Origin: Desulfobacterales bacterium
GTDB lineage: Bacteria > Desulfobacterota > Desulfobacteria > Desulfobacterales > JAHEIW01
DNA: 47,576 bases
Direction: 5' to 3'
Assembly (NCBI GenBank): GCA_020348305.1
Contig: CP070746.1
Location: 2,413,704 to 2,461,279, forward strand
Shown: positions 35,834 through 43,815 of the stretch, one piece after another
Layout: each line of letters opens with the position of its first letter
Numbering within the stretch: position 1 is the first letter of the stretch
The notes under the pieces: model-generated
Told to the model about the DNA's origin: nothing
The model's database searches: none
The model's input: only the letters and a program-made list of their open reading frames with translations
Position numbers and translations under genes: made by a program

Positions 35834-37945
35834 TTACGGAGAAATCTTTGAAAAATCCGCAATTTTTTCAAAAAGCGCTGCGATGTGACCCAATAACGCA
35901 AGTCGGTTTTGGCGAACCTCTGTATTATCCGTCATGACCATGACGGCTTCAAAGAAGGCGTCGACAGGGTCACGCAATGAAGCGATATCACGCAGTGCCT
36001 GATCAAAAAATTCGCGCCGAATAGCTTCGGATACCTCCTCTTCGACTTTTTTGAAAGCAGCAAACAAAGCGGATTCACTGTCATCCTCAAAGCGTGTTTC
36101 ATTAACATCCCTTAAGCCGCGAGTTTTTTCCAATTCACCCGACTTTTTGATAATATTCACCACCCGTTTAAAGGCAATGGCCAATGGTTTAAAATCAGGC
36201 TCTGTCCGGAGGGTTTGCAGGGCACCTGCTCTGTGCCAGACATTGGGAACATTATCAATCGAAACACTGACAATAGCGGCGATAACATCTTTTGAAAATC
36301 CTTCTTCAGTTAAAAGATGAGAGATGCGGTTTTGTAAAAACACGTATACCTTTTCGGTCAACTCTTCTAATTTCCCTGTATCTTTGCCTGTAAACAGGCT
36401 GATGCTTTTCTTAATTAACTCTCTTAGCGAAAATGAAAAACCTTTGTCATTCATAATCTGAACAATACCGATACCCTGGCGCCGAAGCGCATATGGATCT
36501 GAAGCACCCGTTGGCGTTAGCCCTACATTAAAACAGCCGCAAATCGAATCCATTTTGTCAGCAATACTGATAATCGCTCCCACAAGGGTATCGGGCAGCG
36601 GTGCGCCGGAGTATATCGGGCGGTAATGTTCTTCTATGGCAGCAGCAACCGTAGGAAGTTCACCGGAAATGGTCGCATACACTCTTCCCATAATGCCTTG
36701 CAGTTTGGGAAATTCTACAACCACTTGGCTGACAAGATCAGATTTACACAGCCGGGCCGCCCGGGCCACCTGCGTTTTCAGCTCCTTTCCCTGTGCATTG
36801 CCATCCAAACCTGCCTCTACCTTTCCCACCATATATGCGGCAATTTTGCCTATCCGCTCAGCTTTTGCGTACATCGTTCCCAAATCGGCTTGAAATAAAA
36901 CGCCTTTGAGTTTTTCTACCCGGTCTTCATTGGAGATTTCCAAATCGCTTCGATAGAAAAATTGCGCATCGGCAAGACGGGCCCGCAGGACGCGCTCATG
37001 GCCTTTGGCCACCAAAGCCATATCTTTGGCGACGGTATTATTTACCGCAATGAAATAGGGCATCAGTTTCATTTTCTTATTCACCACCGCAAAATACTTT
37101 TGATGTTCACGCATCGCGTTGATTAATACTTCATCGGGAATCTCAAGGAATTCTTTATCAAATTTCCCGGCCACTGCAATCGGATATTCAACAAGGTTAT
37201 TGACGATATCCACAAGTTCATCATCGGCTAAAATGCTGCCGCCTGCTTTCTTGGCCGCTTTCGTAATTTCGTTTTGAACAAGTTTCTTGCGCGCCTGCAT
37301 ATCGACAAGCACAGCCACATTGCCTAAGTCGGTTATGTAATCATCGGTAGAGGATATCTTAATCTTGTCAGGATGCATAAAGCTGTGACCGTAAGTGTAT
37401 CTTCCGCTTTTGAGATTGCCCAATGCAAACGGAATAACATCCCTGCCTAATAGCGCCAGAATGGAATGAATCGGTCTCGCAAAAGCAATTTCTAAATCCG
37501 CCCACCGCATTGTTTTAGGAAAGGGTGTTGAAAGAATAACATCGGGAAGCATCTCTTTAAGCAGCGTACGGGCAGCTGTTCCACGTTCAATTTTTTGGGC
37601 ACATATATACGCACCTTTCTCAGTATCTTTGACAGTGAGTCTGCTGACAGGGATGTCCGCCTTCTCGGCAAACTTCTTGGCCGCCACGGAGAAATTTCCA
37701 TGCTCATCAAACCCCACCTTGGCGGGAGGTCCGATTAACTCAGTTTTCAATGGCTTCTGCTTGGCGGCGACATCTTTGACAATTACGGCAAGTCGTCTGG
37801 GAGTGCCGAATATTCGTGCGGTGCCGTAGTCAATTCGGGCGCCGGTCATCTTATTCAGCAGGGTTGCTGAAAGCGCATTTAATGCGGGTTGAATATATCC
37901 AGCGGGAATCTCTTCGGTCCGAATCTCGAGCAATAAACTGTTCAT
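35834..37945 (-). CDS. glyS: Glycine-tRNA ligase beta subunit
   Basis: Tetrameric alpha2beta2 glycyl-tRNA synthetase subunit needed for tRNA binding. 703 residues, full length. It starts LLLEIRTEEIPAGYIQPAL, the usual N-terminus; the core has TPFPKTMRWADLEIAFARPIHSILALLG and NAMREHQKYFAV. The HD-like part carries DKMDSICGCFNVGLTPTGASDPYALRRQ. The C-terminal part is the anticodon-binding helical domain ending SLRDPVDAFFEAVMVM. It follows glyQ after about 98 bp of repeat-like spacer. Confidence 0.97.
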   Translation of the reverse strand: MNSLLLEIRTEEIPAGYIQPALNALSATLLNKMTGARIDYGTARIFGTPRRLAVIVKDVAAKQKPLKTELIGPPAKVGFDEHGNFSVAAKKFAEKADIPVSRLTVKDTEKGAYICAQKIERGTAARTLLKEMLPDVILSTPFPKTMRWADLEIAFARPIHSILALLGRDVIPFALGNLKSGRYTYGHSFMHPDKIKISSTDDYITDLGNVAVLVDMQARKKLVQNEITKAAKKAGGSILADDELVDIVNNLVEYPIAVAGKFDKEFLEIPDEVLINAMREHQKYFAVVNKKMKLMPYFIAVNNTVAKDMALVAKGHERVLRARLADAQFFYRSDLEISNEDRVEKLKGVLFQADLGTMYAKAERIGKIAAYMVGKVEAGLDGNAQGKELKTQVARAARLCKSDLVSQVVVEFPKLQGIMGRVYATISGELPTVAAAIEEHYRPIYSGAPLPDTLVGAIISIADKMDSICGCFNVGLTPTGASDPYALRRQGIGIVQIMNDKGFSFSLRELIKKSISLFTGKDTGKLEELTEKVYVFLQNRISHLLTEEGFSKDVIAAIVSVSIDNVPNVWHRAGALQTLRTEPDFKPLAIAFKRVVNIIKKSGELEKTRGLRDVNETRFEDDSESALFAAFKKVEEEVSEAIRREFFDQALRDIASLRDPVDAFFEAVMVMTDNTEVRQNRLALLGHIAALFEKIADFSKISP

Positions 37946-38043
37946 AATTACCTCTAAATCGAGTTGCGGGTTTCGTGTTCCGGGTTCCGCGGCTGCTTTT
38001 TATTCTTGTCGTTTTACTGTTTCTTAACACGTAACGCGTAACT

Positions 38044-38916
38044 TTATTTTTTTTTCATCAGCGGGAACCCCATTTTTTCACGCTGCTTTACGTATGCCTC
38101 GGCACAATCGCGTGCACGTTTCCGAATCCGTGCGATATAACCAGTACGCTCAGTAACGCTGAGAGCCCCTCGCGCATCGAGAAGATTAAAGGTATGTGAG
38201 CATTTGAGGCAATATTCGTAGGCCGGAAGAACAAGACCATATTGTATTTGTTGTTGAGACTCTGCTTCGTACTTATTAAACAGGTCAAACAAAACGGGAA
38301 CGTCCGCTTTTTCAAAATTATACCTTGACTGCTCGACCTCCTGCTGGTGATGGACATCACCGTAAGTGATATCGTCGTTCCATTTCAGATCATAGACATT
38401 ATCCACACCCTGCAAATACATGGCAATCCGCTCCAAGCCATACGTAAGCTCGACCGATATCGGATGAAGTTCAATGCTGCCAGCCAGTTGAAAGTAGGTA
38501 AATTGGGTAATTTCCATACCATCCAGCCATACTTCCCATCCCAGACCGGATGCACCCAACGTGGGGGATTCCCAGTCATCTTCAACAAAACGGATGTCGT
38601 GATCAAGTGGATCAACACCTAATGCCTTCAGACTATCCAAATACTGTTTTTGAACATCAATCGGGGAAGGCTTCAGGATAACCTGATACTGATAGTAATG
38701 CTGGAGGCGGTTTGGATTATCACCGTAACGGCCATCGGTCGGTCGCCGGGAAGGTTGAACATAGGCGACATTCCATGGCTCAGGACCAAGCGCCTTCAAA
38801 AGCGTGGTGGGATGAAATGTTCCCGCCCCAACTTCCATATCATAGGGTTGAACCATCACACAGCCCTTGCGTGCCCAAAACTTGTGCAACGCCAATATAA
38901 CATCTTGAAAGTTCAT
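38044..38916 (-). CDS. glyQ: Glycine-tRNA ligase alpha subunit
   Basis: Catalytic subunit of the bacterial alpha2beta2 glycyl-tRNA synthetase; forms glycyl-AMP and charges tRNA-Gly. 290 residues, normal length. Class II motifs: [40 protein letters not shown] (motif 2 Arg), [24 protein letters not shown], and motif 3-like [19 protein letters not shown] lies upstream of the ATG. Pairs with glyS directly downstream. Confidence 0.98.
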   Translation of the reverse strand: MNFQDVILALHKFWARKGCVMVQPYDMEVGAGTFHPTTLLKALGPEPWNVAYVQPSRRPTDGRYGDNPNRLQHYYQYQVILKPSPIDVQKQYLDSLKALGVDPLDHDIRFVEDDWESPTLGASGLGWEVWLDGMEITQFTYFQLAGSIELHPISVELTYGLERIAMYLQGVDNVYDLKWNDDITYGDVHHQQEVEQSRYNFEKADVPVLFDLFNKYEAESQQQIQYGLVLPAYEYCLKCSHTFNLLDARGALSVTERTGYIARIRKRARDCAEAYVKQREKMGFPLMKKK

Positions 38917-38976
38917 TTCATGTTCCTTTTTCTATTATAAATTTCGTGTTTCCGCATTCCGCAATCAACATTCCAC

Positions 38977-39741
38977 TCATTTCCTTATCTGCCGCAAAAA
39001 TTTCAGGCTCCGCGGTTGCTTCCCCAAATGATAGGGCACAAATGCCTCCAGAAACGTTAATCCCTCTTCTATCGCTTGTGAAGTGAATCTGATTCTACCA
39101 GCTTTGGCATAATCACCACTTCCAACCCAAATAAGCTGTTTAACCGTCCCCTTTGAGAGACTTACTCCACCAGCGGGATCTCGTGCACACTTTTCACAGG
39201 TGATTCCACCTTTTACGATGTCAAAAATAAGTTTTCCGTGACGAATCAATTCTAAAGATGTTCGGCAGCGACAACAGTGAATTAAATTTGGGCGATGACC
39301 CGAGAGGACGAGCAATCGGATCTGAAATAAAATACTTAGGACCTCTTCGGGTGTTTCACTGCCGTCCAGCTCGCTGAGAACATGTTTGAAGAGATAATAA
39401 AGCTCGGTATGTCTTTCATTTTCTTCCATCCAATCATATATCAGCTCAGCCCAATAACTGGCATAGGCCGTCTTGCGTATATCAGCCCTAATCTTACCGA
39501 AAGGATGCTTTAAGGCTGCTTCCTGTAAAATAGGTAAGCCCTTGCCCCGGCCTGTGCTACCGACCACGTCCAGCACAGAAAAAAGTTCCAAAATTCCAGC
39601 AAATCTCTTGGTGCTTTTTTTGGCGGCTTTAGCAATCATCGATATTTTACCGCGCTGCAAACTAAAAAAGGTAACGATAAGATCATAATCTCCAAAATCA
39701 AGGCGTCGGAGCATAATGGCAGGCGTTGAAAAAACCGGCAT
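38977..39741 (-). CDS. recO: DNA repair protein RecO
   Basis: Recombination mediator that helps load RecA with RecF/RecR. About 254 residues from the ATG at 39741, four bases after the mgtE stop. N-terminal OB fold (STPAIMLRRLDFGDYDLIVTF and GKISMIAKAAKKSTKRFAG), then a helical bundle and a zinc finger, CCRCRTSLE...CEKC. A TTG at 39756 would overlap mgtE and has no better Shine-Dalgarno. Confidence 0.93.
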   Translation of the reverse strand: MPVFSTPAIMLRRLDFGDYDLIVTFFSLQRGKISMIAKAAKKSTKRFAGILELFSVLDVVGSTGRGKGLPILQEAALKHPFGKIRADIRKTAYASYWAELIYDWMEENERHTELYYLFKHVLSELDGSETPEEVLSILFQIRLLVLSGHRPNLIHCCRCRTSLELIRHGKLIFDIVKGGITCEKCARDPAGGVSLSKGTVKQLIWVGSGDYAKAGRIRFTSQAIEEGLTFLEAFVPYHLGKQPRSLKFLRQIRK

Positions 39742-39745
39742 GCGC

Positions 39746-41131
39746 TTAAATACCAAGGAGAGTGGTGGCGATCAGAAAATAAAAAAATACACTAATGATG
39801 TCGATGGCGGTAGTTACAAATGGCCCAGTGGCGACAGCAGGATCGATATTGATTTTGGCAAAACTCATGGGGACCAAAGAACCGACTAGAGCAGCAATAG
39901 ACATAGAAGATAAAATCGCAAGTGCCACAGATATGGCAAGTGCCTCAATGCTGTAGCGAAACTGAGCCACACTGCCGCTCAAAAGGCCATATAACTGAGC
40001 CACACTACCGATCAAAAGGCCATATATCAGACCCAGAATAAATCCGATGGCCAACTCCTTAATCACAACCGCCCAAAAATCTCTTAAATTTATCCGTCCC
40101 GTAGCCAATCCACGAACAACAATGGTTGAAGATTGGGTACCGATATTGCCGCCCATGCCCATGATCACTGGAATAAATGCCGCAAGATATGCCATTTTGT
40201 ATAGACTGCTCTCGTAAGCGCCAATGATAAAAAATGCAATGATCCCACCGATGCAGCTGGCAAATAGCCAAGGTAACCGGATCCTTGTGCTCTTCAGAAC
40301 AGATTTGGTTTCGACAAATTCTTCGCCGGCGCCGGCCATCTTTAAAATATCTTCCGTGGCTTCTCGCCTAAAAATATCAATTACGTCATCGACCGTTACG
40401 ATACCGACTAAACTATGGGATTCGTCGACGACCGGCACCGCCAAAATATCATAACGGGCAACAATCTTGGCCACCTCTTCCTGATCCATATCCGTTTGAA
40501 CGGAAAACACGTCTGTTGTCATAAAATCTTTGAGAGGGGTTTCGGGTGGTACAACCACCAACTGTCTTAAAGAACTGACCCCTACCAGCTTACCATAATC
40601 ATCGATCACATAAAGGTAAAACGCCATCTCCACTTCAAGATGCTCTTTTTGCAAGGAATCAATGGCTTCTTTGGCGGTAACATATTCTTTAAGTGCAATA
40701 AAATCAGGAACCATGATACCGCCTGCCGTATCATCCTCATAACGGAGCAAGTCTTCAACTTCTTGAGACTCATCTCTTTTCATCTTCTCAAGAATCGCCT
40801 GCGACATATCCTCGGGTAGTCTGCCGAGTAAATCTGCCACGTCATCATTGGGCATGCTTTCGAGGATCTCGACAATATCCTCGATTTTCATATCCTCAAT
40901 GAGATCTACAGCGGTATCTTCGTCGAGCTCGCCCAACAGCATACCCTTTTGCTCGGTATCCTGGATCATATTAAACAGCGCCTGCTGTTGAGAGTGGGAC
41001 AATGAGCGGAATACAATCGACAAATCCGCCGCATGGGTTTTGTTGACAATCTTGCTCAGATGACTTGTTGCGCCTCGCCGCAAAAGCCGCCGAATACTAT
41101 CAATGAGTACTCTGGTACGATCAGATTGCAT
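39746..41131 (-). CDS. mgtE: Magnesium transporter MgtE
   Basis: Mg2+-gated Mg2+ channel of the inner membrane; about 461 residues. Cytosolic N domain of superhelical repeats (residues about 20-130: LGELDEDTAVDLIEDM, LESMPNDDVADLLGRLPED), two CBS domains (about 130-255: TTDVFSVQTDMDQEEVAKIV, VDESHSLVGIVTVDDVIDIF), a plug helix and five membrane helices from about residue 283. The third-to-fourth helix region carries an 11-residue direct duplication (GLLIGSVAQLY then GLLSGSVAQFR). AAGG lies before the ATG at 41131. Operon with recO downstream. Confidence 0.95.
   Translation of the reverse strand: MQSDRTRVLIDSIRRLLRRGATSHLSKIVNKTHAADLSIVFRSLSHSQQQALFNMIQDTEQKGMLLGELDEDTAVDLIEDMKIEDIVEILESMPNDDVADLLGRLPEDMSQAILEKMKRDESQEVEDLLRYEDDTAGGIMVPDFIALKEYVTAKEAIDSLQKEHLEVEMAFYLYVIDDYGKLVGVSSLRQLVVVPPETPLKDFMTTDVFSVQTDMDQEEVAKIVARYDILAVPVVDESHSLVGIVTVDDVIDIFRREATEDILKMAGAGEEFVETKSVLKSTRIRLPWLFASCIGGIIAFFIIGAYESSLYKMAYLAAFIPVIMGMGGNIGTQSSTIVVRGLATGRINLRDFWAVVIKELAIGFILGLIYGLLIGSVAQLYGLLSGSVAQFRYSIEALAISVALAILSSMSIAALVGSLVPMSFAKINIDPAVATGPFVTTAIDIISVFFYFLIATTLLGI
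39960..40025. repeat. 33-bp in-frame tandem duplication inside mgtE
   Basis: Copies at 39960-39992 and 39993-40025 differ at two of 33 bases by eye. The unit begins AACTGAGCCACACT and ends CAAAAGGCCATAT on the plus strand. It adds 11 residues to the membrane domain. Confidence 0.92.
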
Positions 41132-41191
41132 CAACTTACCTTATTGAATTGTAAAAAGCGCTATGAAGGGAATTACTAGCTTGCGCCGGTA

Positions 41192-41929
41192 TTATGGGAG
41201 ATTGAGATTTACCATCTCGCCGCTTTTTGCTAAAATCGGTATCGATTTATCGTTCAACCTAATTCTTACACCCCCGGCGTTGCCAATAAGAAGGTTAAAA
41301 TTAGTAGAAGCTTCAAGCTCCAAGTGATCACCGGATCCTAAATCATACTCTCTTGCATCCCCATTATCGATAATAATTTTCATCCATGTATCTTCATGGA
41401 CGGTTATTCGTAAAACGAATTTGTCGGAATAATTCTTCTCAGACGCCTTATCAGATTCTCGTTCTTGTGCAGATTGGGAAGCGGAGATGGGCGGCCGTTC
41501 TCTAGATGCTTGTTTTTCAGGCGACTCTTGACCGGTTAAATGCCCTTTAAGGTAATCCATCCCAAATATTGATAAATAAATAAGCGCAAAATAGAGCACC
41601 CCAACCAACAACAGCTTCCGCCACAACTTGGATGCGGATTTGCTTGGATCTGTTTCTGAACCATCTAGTTTGTGTACAACGTTGAGCCTTAATTCATAAC
41701 GCCGAACAGCCTCTTCCCCATCGGCACCGATGGCGCGGGCATAGGCCCGTAAGAAGCCCTTTACGAAGACCTCAGCGGGAAGATTATCATGATCTTCCTT
41801 ATCAATTAGCTTCAATATGTCCAGTCCAATTCGGGTTTCTTCTGAGACCTTCTCAAGGCTGATTTTCTTTTCCAGCCTGGTAGCTTGAAGATAATGCCCA
41901 AATGAAAGAGATTCCTTATCGGGTTTCAT
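41192..41929 (-). CDS. RodZ-like helix-turn-helix membrane protein
   Basis: 245 residues. N-terminal Xre-like helix-turn-helix of the RodZ type (FGHYLQATRLEKKISLEKVSEETRI, residues about 9-33, and the following helices to 70), a basic linker, one membrane helix (about 107-125), a Ser/Glu-rich stretch, and a C-terminal beta domain of the DUF4115 type (VHEDTWMKIIIDNGDAREYDL). RodZ links MreB to the cell wall machinery. The cytosolic HTH domain normally binds MreB, not DNA. Between surA and mgtE. Named as RodZ-like because only domain order was used. Confidence 0.88.
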   Translation of the reverse strand: MKPDKESLSFGHYLQATRLEKKISLEKVSEETRIGLDILKLIDKEDHDNLPAEVFVKGFLRAYARAIGADGEEAVRRYELRLNVVHKLDGSETDPSKSASKLWRKLLLVGVLYFALIYLSIFGMDYLKGHLTGQESPEKQASRERPPISASQSAQERESDKASEKNYSDKFVLRITVHEDTWMKIIIDNGDAREYDLGSGDHLELEASTNFNLLIGNAGGVRIRLNDKSIPILAKSGEMVNLNLP

Positions 41930-41939
41930 TGTAAATAAC

Positions 41940-41985
41940 GTTACGCGTTGCGTGTTCCGAGTTACGGGTTACGGGTTACGAATGT
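41940..41985. repeat. Word-like repeat between surA and rodZ-like gene
   Basis: Tandem degenerate words of the type GAGTTACGGGTTACGGGTTA. GTTACGCGTTGCGTG (41940-41954) is matched in reverse complement at 38028-38042 with one mismatch of 15. Confidence 0.55.
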
Positions 41986-41996
41986 CGATCTATTCA

Positions 41997-43016
41997 TCAA
42001 TTGATTATTTTAATGTGGGACCGTTTGCGCAAGTCCTCCAGCCATTTTTGATATTTATTGTCAACTAACTCTCTGTAAAGGATTTCATGTATTTCATTCT
42101 TAACCTCCGCAACGGTTTTCGCCGGGGCCTCAATTATCTTCTGAACGTATATGATCTGGTATCCAACGTCGGCCTCGAGAATCGAAGAAAAATCACCGGC
42201 TGTCATTGTCTTGACAACTTCCTGCAGTTGTGGAGAAAGCTCCTTTAGAAGAAACAATCCTAAATCGCCTCCCTTGGCTTTCAATGAAGAAATAAAAACG
42301 TCACTAGTCAACGATTCAAACGACTGTCCCTGCTGTAATTTTACTAGAATGGCTTCCATTTTTTTGTAAGCTGAACGTTTTTCAGAATCAGCTGCATAAG
42401 GAGAGATAGTCATAAATATATTCCAGAGGTGATATTTTTTTTCGCCGGCGAACTTTTCACGGTGATTCTCATAATACGCTTGGATATTTTCTTCGGTTAT
42501 TACTATTTTGGATTGTACCTCGAGGTTAACCAACCTCCTTCTCAGCAGCTGCTCCTTTAATTCCTTGCGATAATCCTCCATGGTTAATCCTTGTTGAGCT
42601 AGGCCGGCTCTTAAATCTTCGTCCGTATACTGACGAGCAGTTTTAACTCGTTCAATGGCACTATCGATTTCCGCATCCGTCACCGTAAGTTTATACTTTT
42701 TTATTTCTTGATCGGCAAGCATGCGGTCAATGAGTTCATTGATCAAATCCGATCGAATCTTAAAAAGAGTTTTACGCTCTTTGTCCGCTGAATATCCAAG
42801 TGCTTTAATATTCTTCGCATAGGGGTCAAGCGCCCGGTTCAAATCATAGAGGGTAATGAGTTCATCATTAACCACCGCCACGATTCGATCCACAACAATT
42901 GTATCCTCTGCCCGCCCTAATCCAGACACAATTATTGAGTTGAAAAAGGTTAAATTTAAACACATAAGGCTCAAAAATAAGGATTTACCTTTTTCACAAA
43001 AGAATTTTTCTATCAT
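41997..43016 (-). CDS. surA: SurA-type periplasmic chaperone / peptidyl-prolyl isomerase
   Basis: 339 residues. Signal peptide 1-36 (cleavage near GRA-E), SurA N-terminal chaperone domain (IVAVVNDELITLYDLNRAL and following to about 170), and one parvulin domain (about 190-290: YHLWNIFMTISP, LGLFLLKELSPQLQEVVKTM, VGYQIIYVQKI), then the C-terminal helix that completes the chaperone core. It assists outer membrane protein folding. One parvulin domain rather than two as in E. coli, which is usual for Desulfobacterota. The ATG overlaps the stop of the next upstream gene (ATGA), so the two are coupled. Confidence 0.92.
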   Translation of the reverse strand: MIEKFFCEKGKSLFLSLMCLNLTFFNSIIVSGLGRAEDTIVVDRIVAVVNDELITLYDLNRALDPYAKNIKALGYSADKERKTLFKIRSDLINELIDRMLADQEIKKYKLTVTDAEIDSAIERVKTARQYTDEDLRAGLAQQGLTMEDYRKELKEQLLRRRLVNLEVQSKIVITEENIQAYYENHREKFAGEKKYHLWNIFMTISPYAADSEKRSAYKKMEAILVKLQQGQSFESLTSDVFISSLKAKGGDLGLFLLKELSPQLQEVVKTMTAGDFSSILEADVGYQIIYVQKIIEAPAKTVAEVKNEIHEILYRELVDNKYQKWLEDLRKRSHIKIIN

Positions 43017-43735
43017 TTTCCCGAATCTTTGCCCGCTATACTATTAGACCCTATGATCTTTTCCCATTGAGCACTATTTACTTCAATTTCATATCTTGTT
43101 TTTAATTCGTTTATCCACGAGTTATAGCCTTGCTCTGTCTTTTTGCGGCGCAAATTTTTTATGATATCCTCGTTAATATCTTTGGCATTTTCATCGACAT
43201 TAGAATCAAATTTTTGCCCTTTATAATTTTCTTCATAATAGCGAGCAATATCCTCAGGGGTTATTTTGATTTGATCTTTTAGTTCTTTATCGACGACTTT
43301 TTCGATGATCAAACGAATCCTTAGACGATCTTTCCAGGTTTTGTAAGATACAGCAAATTCAAGAAGCGTTTCCTCAAAAACACCCTCAGGATAGTCGTTT
43401 TTTATCTCGGCAACAGCCTTTTCAACTTCTGCTTCAGAAATCTCTATTCCCAGTTCTTCAGCCCTTTCGAGCAATATCATCTCTACGGTCATCTGGTTTA
43501 AGAGACGCAATTGAGCTTGTTGCAGATCCTCACGATTATGGCGAATATGATGGGGAAAAGCTGTTTTGGCAATTTCAAAAGCTTCATTGAATTCAAGCAC
43601 GGTCACAATCCTATCCCCGATGCGAATTAAAACTTCATTCTCATCGTTAGATCCAGAGTCTGCACAACCTGCCAATACAATAATCATTAGCAGACATCCG
43701 GCCAATTGATATAACTTATACCACCATCTAGTCAT
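43013..43735 (-). CDS. SurA N-domain lipoprotein without parvulin domain
   Basis: About 240 residues. Lipobox LAGC near residue 24, then ADSGSN, so a lipoprotein. The body is a SurA/PpiC-like chaperone fold: VLIRIGDRIVTVLEFNEAFE, long helices with LNQMTVEMILLERAEELGI, and SPEDIARYYEENYKG-like text (here ITPEDIARYYEENYKG) followed directly by a helix (IKNLRRKKTEQGYNSWINEL) that in relatives comes after the parvulin domain. The isomerase domain is therefore absent. ATG 43735 is preferred over a TTG at 43762. Coupled to surA by a 4-bp overlap. Likely an outer-membrane-protein or lipoprotein holdase. Confidence 0.85.
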   Translation of the reverse strand: MTRWWYKLYQLAGCLLMIIVLAGCADSGSNDENEVLIRIGDRIVTVLEFNEAFEIAKTAFPHHIRHNREDLQQAQLRLLNQMTVEMILLERAEELGIEISEAEVEKAVAEIKNDYPEGVFEETLLEFAVSYKTWKDRLRIRLIIEKVVDKELKDQIKITPEDIARYYEENYKGQKFDSNVDENAKDINEDIIKNLRRKKTEQGYNSWINELKTRYEIEVNSAQWEKIIGSNSIAGKDSGK

Positions 43736-43815
43736 AAACAAATAACTCAAATTGATTGTCAAACATTCTATTAAGGTGTCTCATATTGTTATCAGGCCGA
43801 CATATGTATAAACCT

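Noticed and set aside
41940..41985. Short CRISPR-like array
   Set aside because: The units are short, degenerate and without regular spacers; no cas genes are present.
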